DNA from: a virus
IMG/VR virus record: IMGVR_UViG_3300032235_000396
Coordinates: 1-29,350 of that record
Reading direction: 5' to 3' (one strand)
DNA: 29,350 nt
Shown here: piece by piece, positions 22,426 to 29,350 of the stretch
Numbering within the stretch: the first letter of the stretch is position 1
Layout: each line of letters starts with the position of its first letter
The notes under the pieces: generated by a model
Database searches by the model: none
What the model saw: the letters and a program-made list of their open reading frames with translations, nothing else
Told to the model about the DNA's origin: nothing
Translations under genes and position numbers: made by a program

Positions 22426-23170
22426 TCTTTACCAAGGCCCAGCTCCGGCAGCCATGGGCATGATGGGCCAAGGCATCCTTGAGGCTGGAGCCAACATTGG
22501 CCGCACGATTCAAAGTGGCTATGAGGCAATGGGTAAAGGGCTTGCTGGTGGGATCTCAAGTGCAGCCAGTTCGATTGCTGGGGCGTATACGCAAAGCAAA
22601 GACGATCAAGCCAAGTTTGACGCTACCAAAAAGCTGTTCAATGCCTTTGAGAGCTATCTGCCAAAGCAAAAAGATCTAGAGACTGGCAAGGAGTTTAGCC
22701 CAATTGGAAATCAGATTAGGGCGATATTTAATGACACAACGATGTCAGTCAGAGAGAAGAATGCCATGGCTCCGACGTTACTAAGCTTCCTTGCTAACGC
22801 ACAGCAGCAGTACGGCAGAGAATCGGTTGCAAACATCATGAACGCTGGTCGCGTTGAGGCGGCTGGCGCTCGCAGGCCGGGGCCAGTGGCAGGCACCTCT
22901 TTTGGTGGAGTGCCTACAGTTGACCAACTCCTCAACTCTTCTGTTGGGCAGCCTCAGGCCAATGATGGCTCTTACGCTTTGCCGGCAAATCCATCTCAAG
23001 GAAACCCTGGGGCATTGATAAGCAATGCGCCATATGCTCAAGAATCAGGCACGCGAGTTGATCCAAATACTGGAATGACTCAATTCTGGGATCCAAAAGT
23101 AAAGCGCTGGATTGATGAGGAGTTGTACTTTAATCCACAAACACTTGGGCTAGAGCGTCCGCCTCAATAA
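22409..23170 (+). CDS. Putative ejection protein (253 aa)
   Basis: This 253-residue protein has an N-terminal Gly/Ala-rich amphipathic part (about 10-65, including MGMMGQGILEAGANIG and GKGLAGGISSAASSIAGAY), helical middle segments (KKLFNAFESYL), and a Pro/Gly/Asn-rich C-terminal half. The length and composition recall the smaller ejection proteins of P22-like phages, but no motif proves it. It has a clear ribosome site, AGGAG eight bases before ATG 22409, and starts inside the end of the cysteine-cluster gene. It is probably co-expressed with the ejection proteins before and after it. Confidence 0.6.
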   Translation: MAKPINLYQGPAPAAMGMMGQGILEAGANIGRTIQSGYEAMGKGLAGGISSAASSIAGAYTQSKDDQAKFDATKKLFNAFESYLPKQKDLETGKEFSPIGNQIRAIFNDTTMSVREKNAMAPTLLSFLANAQQQYGRESVANIMNAGRVEAAGARRPGPVAGTSFGGVPTVDQLLNSSVGQPQANDGSYALPANPSQGNPGALISNAPYAQESGTRVDPNTGMTQFWDPKVKRWIDEELYFNPQTLGLERPPQ

Positions 23171-23175
23171 TTTTT

Positions 23176-24675
23176 ATGGCTGATCCAACCTACCTAGACA
23201 GGCTTTACGACGAGATCGGTCAGTACGGAGATCGCATCAAAGCTACATTTGGCGGAAGCGGAGGATTGCCTCAAATTGCTGCAAATTGGGCAACTCCTTA
23301 CGGTCCTTCTCGGGAAGAAATGCTGGCAGAGCAAAATAGGCTTAGGCTACAGCAGGCCAAAGAGGAACTGATGGCGCAGCAAAGTGCTGGGCAATTGTCA
23401 GAAGCAGACATGCTTGAAGGCCAGGCTATTCAAGAAAATATCGGAAACCAACTTCAAGGACTTGAGCGGCGTATTGGAGTTCCAGCAGCTTCTCCTGAAG
23501 AAATAATGCAGCAGCAGGACGAGGGGAATCGCCGGTATGTGCAGTATTTAAGGCAAAATGCAGCGGCGTTACAAGGGCCGTTTCTGCCTCAAGACCAACG
23601 GGAGGCTCTTTCCAGAGAAGAGTACCAAAAGTACGTCATAGAAGGGCAGGCTCCAGTAAAAGCACAACTAAGCCGGCCAGCAGAGGTTATTCCAGCCCCT
23701 GCCGCGGTTGCAGAGATGGCGGCGGCCATGCCAAGACAGCAACAGCCTCGTAGTATCCCAACGCTTTCAGAAGTTCCACAGGAGGCTGTTTACGCCCAAC
23801 AGCTTGGGCAGCCACAAAGAGCTACCATTAAAGATAAAATTGCTTCGCTTCCATACGAGGCGGACAGAATTGACGCAACCAGAAAAGTCATTCAGCAGGC
23901 TAGACTGAAGACGTACAATGATGCGTTAAAGTATGTTAGCGAAACTTATGGCATTGAGACAACCCAGGGCCAGAATGCGTTAAAGACAATCAAGGACAGC
24001 ATTGAGGAAAATCTTCCTTTACCAAAGCCAATTGAAGAACATCAGCAGTTTAAAAGTGCTGAGAAAAACTGGACTGATTTAAGGGAGACTCAAAATAGAA
24101 TCAGCAAGGTCACTGGACAAGTTGAAGAGGCCCAAAGGCTGATGGAGATTGATCCAAATCAGGCCCTTATTCACATGAAAGCAAATGTGATTAAGCCGCT
24201 TAACTCAATCCTGTCTAATGACGCAATTCAATTGCAGGAAATGATTGTTCGCTTTAGCGATTTGCTAAGCGGATCAGAGCTTGCTCAGATTGCAGGAAAG
24301 GGGATATTTAATCCTACAATTCTTTTTAACAAATACCTGTCTCTTGATGACAAAGAAAAAGAAGGATTTATTGAAAAGTTTACAAGAACGCTTTCAGAGG
24401 CAAATCCTCAACGGTTTCTTGATACTGCAATTAACGGAGTAAACGGATACATCAATCGGTACAACAAGGATCTGACCAATCAGGTCATCAACATAACAAG
24501 CCCAACGGTTGCAAGGCAGATGGGAGCCGTGTTGATGGAGCCACTAAAGGCGAGACCGATGCAAGCTGAGCTTCCAGCCACATATCCTCAAGCTGGAGTC
24601 CCAGTTGCTGGGCAGCAAAAAACTGCCGTTCCGCTGGATATTGAGGCGATGCGGTCTCGTTACAAAAAGCAATAA
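23176..24675 (+). CDS. Putative internal virion protein (499 aa)
   Basis: This 499-residue protein is helical and Gln/Glu/Ala-rich, with long stretches of coiled-coil type (about 50-170 and 215-340) and a proline-rich linker around 155-200. Recognisable catalytic motifs are absent. The C-terminal end is Pro/Ala-rich (LPATYPQAGVPVAGQQK). It lies between two other ejection-type genes, so a role in DNA delivery or the internal core of the head is inferred. The start follows an AATAATTTTTATG context without a Shine-Dalgarno sequence. Confidence 0.6.
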   Translation: MADPTYLDRLYDEIGQYGDRIKATFGGSGGLPQIAANWATPYGPSREEMLAEQNRLRLQQAKEELMAQQSAGQLSEADMLEGQAIQENIGNQLQGLERRIGVPAASPEEIMQQQDEGNRRYVQYLRQNAAALQGPFLPQDQREALSREEYQKYVIEGQAPVKAQLSRPAEVIPAPAAVAEMAAAMPRQQQPRSIPTLSEVPQEAVYAQQLGQPQRATIKDKIASLPYEADRIDATRKVIQQARLKTYNDALKYVSETYGIETTQGQNALKTIKDSIEENLPLPKPIEEHQQFKSAEKNWTDLRETQNRISKVTGQVEEAQRLMEIDPNQALIHMKANVIKPLNSILSNDAIQLQEMIVRFSDLLSGSELAQIAGKGIFNPTILFNKYLSLDDKEKEGFIEKFTRTLSEANPQRFLDTAINGVNGYINRYNKDLTNQVINITSPTVARQMGAVLMEPLKARPMQAELPATYPQAGVPVAGQQKTAVPLDIEAMRSRYKKQ

Positions 24676-24677
24676 TT

Positions 24678-26975
24678 ATGGCTGACATCAACGAACTTTA
24701 CGACCTCTTAAGGAGTGCTGATGCTGCCGCCCAAGCAGGCGACCAGCAAGCGGCAGCCGATGTTCAGGCTTTGCTTGGTGAGATTGATCGGATTCAATCC
24801 GAGACAAAACAAGCGCAGCCGGTTGCAGAGCAAAGCGCAGGAAAGGAGGCGCTCGATTACGCTGCACCTGTAATTCGTGGAGTTCTTCCAGCCGTAGCTA
24901 CTCTCGGAGCTGGAGCTCTTGCAGCAGCAGCGGTGGGGGCACCAGCAGCCGCTGGAGCTGGCGCATTGGCTCTTGGAAGTGCTCTTGCTGATCCAATTGT
25001 TGCTGGTGTCAATAAGCTGTTTGGAACTCGCTTAACCAGCCCAACAGAAGCCTGGTCACAGGTCATGGATCAAATTGGCATACCCGTTTCCTCAAGTGAG
25101 GGAGCCAGGCTTGTCGAAGCCATTTCTGCGGGTGGCGCAAGCGCACTTACTGGCGTTGGAGCAGGAAAGCTACTCATGCAGCTTGCTTCCCCAAAAGCGA
25201 GAGCAATTGGCGCAGCACTGGCGTCTGGCCCAGGCCAACAGGTTGTTGCTGGCATGGGTGCTGGCGCTGGCAGTGAGATTGCCAGATCAAAGGCAGAAGA
25301 ACTTGGAGCAGGAGAAACTGGCCAAACTATTGCCGGGCTTGTTGGTGGGCTTGCTGGTGGTATGGCTGGCGCAAAGCTAGGAGCTTCAAGAAGCCTTGCT
25401 CCAGTTCAGCCAAAAGTGCCAGGCATGACTCCCGCCGAAGTTGCAGCAACGGTTGCAGAGGCTGAGGCTGCCGGAAAGTCAGTGATGACTTCTGATGTAT
25501 TTCCACCTGAAACAAAATGGCAGAAGCTTAGGCAGGAGTTTACTGAAGGCACACTTCTTGGAACGGCCCCACAGCGGGCACTTGAACAGCAGGATCGTGT
25601 CAACACAGTGTCTGAGTTGCTGTCTCGATTCGGAGCCGCAGCTGATTCTGAAGTCATTGATGACGTGATGAAATCGCTTGGCCGCGAGAGGTCAGCGCAA
25701 CTTTCAACATGGACAGGCCAAAAGAATGCAATCATTGGCAGAGTATCTGGCGCTATGCCAGCCATGCAGGCTTCTGAGCTTAGCTCTACATTGGCCACAA
25801 TTGATTCAGAGGCCAAACGGTTAACGGGAATCAACAAAAGTCATTATGCTCCTGCAATCTCTAAGCTGTCTGAAATTAAGGCAGCCCTGTTAGGAGATCC
25901 AATCCTTGATCCAGCAACAAATGCTGTGATTGGCTACACAGGAAAGTCGCTTGCTCAGATTGAGCCAAATCTTCGTGTTGTAGGAACCTCTTTGGCAAAA
26001 GATCCATCTCTTGCCCACATCAAGAGTGAATTTGAAAAAATTGGCCAAAAGGTTTATAGGTCACTACGGAATGATGTGAGAGGTTTTATTGAGGCGGCTG
26101 AAGGCCCTGCTGTAGCCTCAGAGTGGACAAAGGCAAATGCCGAGATCCACAACATGATTGGAGAGACTGAATCTACTGCACTTCGCTCTGTGCTTCGTAG
26201 AGGCAAAGCCAATCCAGAACAGGTTGCGCAGTTGTTATTCTCCCAGAAGCCAAGCGACATTCGTATCCTGGTGAGGAACCTTGATGCTGCTGGACTTGAT
26301 AGCGCCAAGTCAGCAATCCTCTCAAAGGTTGCCAAAGACTCGCTTGTCAGCAGTGGCGATATTTCAATTCCAAAATTTCTCAACAATATCCAGAAGCAGT
26401 CTAGGCCGCTTGGAATTGTTTTTAGTCAGCCCGAGTTGGATTTAATCAACGGCAAGATTAACTACCTCAAACTCACTCAGCGATCTGGCTCGTTTAACGA
26501 CAATCCGCAGACCGGCGCAAAGCTGGCGATGCCGTTGTTCGTGCAGATGATCGCTAACGCTGCCGGTGGCGTTGCTAATGCTGCCGGTGCTATCGGGGGG
26601 ATTGGCTTGGCTGCCCGTGCGTATGAGTCTCCAACAACGCGGAGGCTCTTAATGAAGTTGCCAAGTCTTGCTCCAAACAGCCCAGAGCAGCTTGCGGTGG
26701 CAAAGCGAATTTCGACGTCATTGCAGTCTGACTATGCCAATCAGATTGCAGACCAGGTTCGTAACAAACAGCTTACATTCCTGCCTGAGTCCACGCAGCA
26801 AGAGAAAGTTGGTCAAGGAATGGCCATGACAGACGCCACAACTGGGTACAGGATGCTGACCAAAGACAACAAGAAGTTTGGCCTGTATGGTCCAGACAAT
26901 CAGCGTATTGGGATCTTCAGCTCACAGGAAGACGCCCGCAAGCGCGCAGAGAAGGAATTTAGAAAACGCAAGTAA
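24678..26975 (+). CDS. Large Ala/Gly-rich ejection-type protein (765 aa)
   Basis: At 765 residues this is the longest gene product of the ejection block. After an acidic helical start it has a long hydrophobic Ala/Gly-rich region (residues 62-112, including VLPAVATLGAGALAAAAVGA) and further small-residue segments at about 145-235 (ASALTGVGAGKLLMQLA and AGLVGGLAGGMAGAKLG) that could enter membranes. A helical middle part follows, with another small-residue segment near 625-650 (AAGGVANAAGAIGGIGLAAR). The C-terminus is basic, ending EDARKRAEKEFRKRK. Repeated membrane-active segments and helices fit a channel-forming ejection protein; no lytic transglycosylase motif was seen. Confidence 0.65.
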   Translation: MADINELYDLLRSADAAAQAGDQQAAADVQALLGEIDRIQSETKQAQPVAEQSAGKEALDYAAPVIRGVLPAVATLGAGALAAAAVGAPAAAGAGALALGSALADPIVAGVNKLFGTRLTSPTEAWSQVMDQIGIPVSSSEGARLVEAISAGGASALTGVGAGKLLMQLASPKARAIGAALASGPGQQVVAGMGAGAGSEIARSKAEELGAGETGQTIAGLVGGLAGGMAGAKLGASRSLAPVQPKVPGMTPAEVAATVAEAEAAGKSVMTSDVFPPETKWQKLRQEFTEGTLLGTAPQRALEQQDRVNTVSELLSRFGAAADSEVIDDVMKSLGRERSAQLSTWTGQKNAIIGRVSGAMPAMQASELSSTLATIDSEAKRLTGINKSHYAPAISKLSEIKAALLGDPILDPATNAVIGYTGKSLAQIEPNLRVVGTSLAKDPSLAHIKSEFEKIGQKVYRSLRNDVRGFIEAAEGPAVASEWTKANAEIHNMIGETESTALRSVLRRGKANPEQVAQLLFSQKPSDIRILVRNLDAAGLDSAKSAILSKVAKDSLVSSGDISIPKFLNNIQKQSRPLGIVFSQPELDLINGKINYLKLTQRSGSFNDNPQTGAKLAMPLFVQMIANAAGGVANAAGAIGGIGLAARAYESPTTRRLLMKLPSLAPNSPEQLAVAKRISTSLQSDYANQIADQVRNKQLTFLPESTQQEKVGQGMAMTDATTGYRMLTKDNKKFGLYGPDNQRIGIFSSQEDARKRAEKEFRKRK

Positions 26976-26979
26976 CCAT

Positions 26980-27132
26980 ATGCCACTCAAGCACTCACCC
27001 ACCGAAAAGGCGTTCGTCGAGAACATCAAAGCCGAGATCAAGTCCGGCAAGCCGCCCAAGCAAGCCGCGGCCATCGCTTACTCAGTACAGAAAGAAGCTG
27101 CTAAGAAACAGGCCGCTGCAAAAAAGCGGTAA
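26980..27132 (+). CDS. Small basic conserved phage protein (50 aa)
   Basis: This 50-residue protein starts MPLKHSPTEKAFVENIKAEI, contains KPPKQAAAIAYSVQKEAAKK and ends in a Lys-rich tail. Similar short basic proteins with a KQAxAIAYSxxKE block occur in many phages. The frame extends upstream into the 765-aa gene, but ATG 26980 gives the expected N-terminus. Function is unknown; DNA or protein binding is plausible. Confidence 0.7.
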   Translation: MPLKHSPTEKAFVENIKAEIKSGKPPKQAAAIAYSVQKEAAKKQAAAKKR

Positions 27133-27176
27133 AGTTTTCTTGAATCGCTGCCGATTCCATAGTTGTCTGCAAACCA

Positions 27177-27207
27177 GTGGCAAGCGGGCACGGTTGCTCG
27201 CTGCCAC
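27177..27207 (+). other. Hairpin before the SSB-like gene
   Basis: GTGGCA-A-GCG (27177-27186) pairs with CGCTGCCAC (27199-27207), nine pairs with one bulged A, around a 12-base loop. It lies in the 94-base gap between the 50-aa gene and the SSB-like gene. It could end the structural-gene transcript or belong to the next leader. No T-run follows. Confidence 0.4.
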
Positions 27208-27226
27208 ATAACCAAATAATCCAAAC

Positions 27227-27907
27227 ATGAAAGTTGCTAAAATCGCTGACCTCGCCAACTTGGCTGACGGCAGCATCATCGGAGAGATGTCAGTGCAGGT
27301 TAAGGCTGCATTCCCGCCAAAGACCGGCGAAGGCAAGTACGGCCCATGGCGTGTACAAGCCGTAATCCTCAAGGACAGCACCGGAGAGACTCGGGCGTCC
27401 TTCTGGACCAAGGACGAGATGAAGGATCTCGTCGGCCAGACCATCACCATCAAGTCACAGGGCGGCTCCAAGGGTCTTCAGGGACTCAGTGTAAAGTTCA
27501 ACTCACACTCAAATACCAACGAGCTGAACGTCACTGACAAGGCTGCAATCATCGACTCTGCTGCTGGCGCTTTCCGTCAGGCTGAGACTGCCAACAAGGT
27601 GAACGCATCCCTTGCTTCTGGCCAGGGCGGCGGCACTTCTGCTGATGCCAAGCGTCTCATCTTCCAGCGTGCTCAGCTCTATGTTGAGTGTGCCAAGGCC
27701 GCAAAGTGGGCGGCCAGTGAAGCTGGTATCACTGAAGCAGAAGGCATTCAGGCCATCCGTGCTTCTTTGTTCATCTCTGCCGACAAGGCCAACCTCTGGA
27801 ACTGTTTCCCTGTTACTGTGGCCAAGCAGGCCCCGGCAGAAGTGCCTGACGAGATCCCCATGGGCGGTGACGACGTTGATGAGTTCACCAAGGAAGCCGG
27901 ATGGTAA
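27227..27907 (+). CDS. Single-stranded-DNA-binding protein-like (226 aa)
   Basis: The N-terminal half looks like an OB fold: short strands with KAAFPPKTGEGKYGPWRVQAVILKD at the front, then TRASFWTKDEMKDLVGQTITIKS and GLQGLSVKF. The C-terminal part (about 120-205) is mainly helical. The protein ends in an acidic tail (DEIPMGGDDVDEFTKEAGW), as in SSB proteins, where the tail recruits replication and repair partners. Thus it probably coats ssDNA during phage replication or recombination. It opens the DNA-metabolism part, and its stop overlaps the resolvase start by 7 bases. Confidence 0.75.
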   Translation: MKVAKIADLANLADGSIIGEMSVQVKAAFPPKTGEGKYGPWRVQAVILKDSTGETRASFWTKDEMKDLVGQTITIKSQGGSKGLQGLSVKFNSHSNTNELNVTDKAAIIDSAAGAFRQAETANKVNASLASGQGGGTSADAKRLIFQRAQLYVECAKAAKWAASEAGITEAEGIQAIRASLFISADKANLWNCFPVTVAKQAPAEVPDEIPMGGDDVDEFTKEAGW

Positions 27908-28305
27908 ACTCCCGCGCCAAGGGTGCCCGTGGAGAACGACTCTGGCGTGATGAGCTCCGTGAAGCTGGCTTCACTGCAAGGCGGGGCCAGCAGTTCGCCG
28001 GGGGCACAGACTCGCCTGACGTCATCTGCGAGGAGCTTAAGAACCTCCACATGGAAGTGAAGTGTGTGGAAGCTCTGAACCTCGACAAGGCTTGCGAACA
28101 AGCTGAGCGTGATGCGGGACAGAAAGCCTGGATCGTGGCTCACAAGAAGAACCGCAAGCACTGGAAGGTGACCATGGACGCCGGCTTCTTCTTCCAACTC
28201 CTCCGTGAAGGCATGGACTGCCTCACTGAAAAGCAAGAAGTTGCTGAAGATGTTAGTATGCTTCCGCCCGACAGGGGTACGATGTGGTTTAAGTGGAAGA
28301 AATAA
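27901..28305 (+). CDS. Hjc-like Holliday-junction resolvase (134 aa)
   Basis: This protein is a PDDEXK-type nuclease of the archaeal Hjc kind. KGARGERLWRDELREAGF (residues 7-24) gives the conserved Glu12, and GGTDSPDVI at 34-42 with EVKCVEAL at 52-59 gives Asp40, Glu52 and Lys54. Hjc-like enzymes cut four-way DNA junctions; in phage they can debranch DNA before packaging. The start overlaps the SSB-like gene (ATGGTAA), so both are co-translated. Its C-terminal 70 residues are longer than the minimal fold and carry a Trp-rich end (MWFKWKK). Confidence 0.8.
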   Translation: MVNSRAKGARGERLWRDELREAGFTARRGQQFAGGTDSPDVICEELKNLHMEVKCVEALNLDKACEQAERDAGQKAWIVAHKKNRKHWKVTMDAGFFFQLLREGMDCLTEKQEVAEDVSMLPPDRGTMWFKWKK

Positions 28306-28312
28306 CTCTGGG

Positions 28313-28373
28313 ACGCCAGATCGGGAACGCCGCCAAGTGTCAATGGGCGTGACTTGCCGGGGAGAGACCGGCA
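28313..28373 (+). repeat. GAC/GAGAGA RNA element, copy D
   Basis: P1 is ACGCC (28313-28317) with GGCGT (28346-28350). GAC (28351-28353) and one T follow. P2 is TGCCGG (28355-28360) with CCGGCA (28368-28373), capped by GGAGAGA (28361-28367), one base longer than the other loops. Another GGAGAGA follows at 28375-28381 without the GAC part. Confidence 0.65.
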
Positions 28374-28427
28374 CGGAGAGAAACCTACCGTGGGGTAGCC
28401 TTAAAGCTGTCCTGAAATACGCGCCGA

Positions 28428-28470
28428 AGGTACGAGGCATATGCAGACCTGACAGCCGGGAGAGACCGCT
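28428..28470 (+). repeat. GAC/GAGAGA RNA element, copy E
   Basis: P1 is AGGT (28428-28431) with ACCT (28447-28450). GAC (28451-28453) follows. P2 is A-GCCGG (28454-28459) with CCGCT (28466-28470), one bulged C, capped by GAGAGA (28460-28465). An alternative outer pairing CCTGA/TCAGG (28448-28452 and 28469-28473) would compete with P1. This is the most divergent copy. Confidence 0.5.
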
Positions 28471-28515
28471 CAGGGGCTGCGCATCTGTCAACACGCAGAC
28501 CAACCAAAATATACT

Positions 28516-28821
28516 ATGCCTAAAACAAACTCAGAGACAATGATGCTAAAGCGGGTGACACCCAAGCAGTGGTTCACTCGCGTCAACAACGTGCCCAAGA
28601 AGATGCAGACCGAGGTTGCCCATGTGGTGTGGTGGGACTGGTTCTCAGGCCGGAACGTCACTCAACGCTGGCCACATTTAGACACGTTCATTAAGCGACC
28701 CAAGTGGCACCAGCCAACGGATGCTCAGATCGTCGAAGGCCTCATGCTGTGTGGCTACTCCCAGGCTTATGCCACCAAACGCATCACCAACAAGAACAAC
28801 AAAGGACAAAGCAAGAAATAA
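28516..28821 (+). CDS. Hypothetical protein (101 aa)
   Basis: This 101-residue basic protein starts MPKTNSETMMLKRVTPKQWF and contains VVWWDWFSGRNVTQRWPHLD and GLMLCGYSQAYATKRI before a Lys/Asn-rich tail. The compact helical pattern with several Trp residues suggests a small globular domain. I do not recognise it. It follows the second structured RNA segment and precedes a coiled-coil gene by two bases. No Shine-Dalgarno sequence (CAACCAAAATATACTATG). Confidence 0.65.
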   Translation: MPKTNSETMMLKRVTPKQWFTRVNNVPKKMQTEVAHVVWWDWFSGRNVTQRWPHLDTFIKRPKWHQPTDAQIVEGLMLCGYSQAYATKRITNKNNKGQSKK

Positions 28822-28823
28822 AT

Positions 28824-29350
28824 ATGATCGACCAAGAAAATCTAAACCAGTGGACGGTAGACCCAGACAAGCTTAAGCGTGATTACGATGAACTTCAGAA
28901 GAAGCATGAGACATTTAACGAGCTCATGGCTGATCATTTTATTAAGACGAACAGGGGTATTATTAAACTTCAAGCAGAACGAGATGAGGCCCGCGAGGAA
29001 GTGAAGCGGCTAACTTCTGCTCTCTGCAACAGCAATGCACAGCAACTTGATCAAGCATTGCATGAGCGCGACGAAGCCCGCGCCGAGGTGGAACGGTTAA
29101 AAGCGCAGATTCTTGAAGATCAAAGCAAGTGCAACCCCTATGTGTCGCTTGCAACGCAAAAAGATTTATATCAGGCTCTCGCTGACATTGAGAGGTTAAA
29201 TGAAAGACTTGGTTTTGTATCTGATGAGTCAATCAATGCAATGAACCAACGCGACAAAGCACACGCCCGGCTTCAGAAACTGGAAAAAGAAATCCGAGAG
29301 GAAGAGCATGAAAAACAGGCCGAGATAGAGCGGCTCACGATGGAGTTTGC
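28824..29350 (+). CDS. Coiled-coil protein, 3' end cut by window edge
   Basis: The frame from ATG 28824 is open to the window edge (175 codons). The protein is almost entirely coiled coil and carries a repeated charged unit: QAERDEAREEVKRL, HERDEARAEVERL and NQRDKAHARLQKL. Such proteins are common in phages as structural or scaffold-like parts, but no function is shown by the sequence. It starts two bases after the 101-aa stop, so the pair is co-transcribed. Confidence 0.75.
   Translation, partial: MIDQENLNQWTVDPDKLKRDYDELQKKHETFNELMADHFIKTNRGIIKLQAERDEAREEVKRLTSALCNSNAQQLDQALHERDEARAEVERLKAQILEDQSKCNPYVSLATQKDLYQALADIERLNERLGFVSDESINAMNQRDKAHARLQKLEKEIREEEHEKQAEIERLTMEF

Larger units (their letters stand above)
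28306..28515 (+). ncRNA. Second structured non-coding segment, two copies of the GAC/GAGAGA element
   Basis: No convincing gene lies between the resolvase and the gene at 28516, although a frame without stops crosses it (28205-28543). The segment contains element copies D and E, a CTACC/GGTAG stem after copy D (within 28384-28397), the word GAAGGTACGAGGC (28426-28438) shared with the segment after the capsid gene, and a direct repeat GCAGACC (28443-28449 and about 28495-28501). The last 15 bases before the ATG are A-rich and unpaired. A leader RNA or a free small RNA are both possible. Confidence 0.6.

Noticed and set aside
28361-28475. Resemblance to a glycine riboswitch (words GGAGAGACC, GCGCCGAAGG and CTCAGG)
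   Set aside because: The core needs GCCGAAGG followed by an RGCAA-type sequence, and a CTCTCAGGCAAAAGGAC-type segment in the right order. Here GCCGAAGG is followed by TACGA and the last segment is absent. A covariance search with the Rfam glycine model would settle it.
28205-28543. Open frame of 112 codons across the second structured segment
   Set aside because: It overlaps the resolvase gene in another frame, and its middle part coincides with paired RNA elements shared with another non-coding segment.

Overview
The window is a stretch of tailed-phage genome, free or integrated, with a podovirus-like virion module. The evidence is a contiguous rightward run of head and tail genes: large terminase, portal, scaffold, DUF5309/SU10-type major capsid protein, connector-like protein, two fibre proteins, lysis cassette and large Ala/Gln-rich ejection-type proteins. 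There is no tape-measure, sheath or tail-tube gene. No integrase, repressor, rRNA, tRNA, CRISPR array or insertion sequence was seen. The host cannot be named. Most starts lack a Shine-Dalgarno sequence and sit in A/T-rich contexts, which points to a host group that initiates largely without SD, such as Bacteroidota, some Verrucomicrobiota or some Cyanobacteria. The two fibres and the 119-aa structural protein resemble aquatic phage proteins. Host group and habitat are inferences.

Layout. Bases 1-873 carry three small leftward genes, the last running off the left edge. Bases 874-1656 are a non-coding divergent region with a purine tract, GGGTGC repeats and a 21/22-bp C-rich tandem repeat. A 169-aa gene of unknown function (1657-2166) is followed by a hairpin-rich non-coding stretch (2167-2621) and then the packaging and head block to 8881. 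A structured non-coding segment (8882-9220) follows the capsid gene. Bases 9221-14887 hold head-tail completion and fibre genes. Bases 14891-16402 hold small genes and the lysis cassette: two tiny membrane proteins, a GH108 endolysin and a zinc-ribbon protein. Next are a 720-aa tail protein, an AT-richer pair (class I methyltransferase plus a DDxxD-bearing protein), and an ejection-protein block (19780-26975) interrupted by a PAPS-reductase-family protein and a CxxCxxCC cluster protein. The right end turns to DNA metabolism: an ssDNA-binding protein and an Hjc-like resolvase, then a second structured non-coding segment (28306-28515), a small unknown gene and a truncated coiled-coil gene.

The most interesting signal is a repeated RNA-like element: a variable stem P1, the invariant single strand GAC, one base, then a second variable stem P2 capped by GAGAGA. 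It occurs five times on the + strand, three times after the capsid gene and twice after the resolvase gene, with both stems changing in a compensatory way. I do not recognise it as a known family. Other points are the structured leader before the terminase, the methyltransferase/DDxxD pair, and the 125-base out-of-frame overlap of the PP-loop and cysteine-cluster genes. Several real genes are under 60 codons or truncated by the window edge (1-361, 14891-15034, 15300-15464, 15461-15631, 28824-end).
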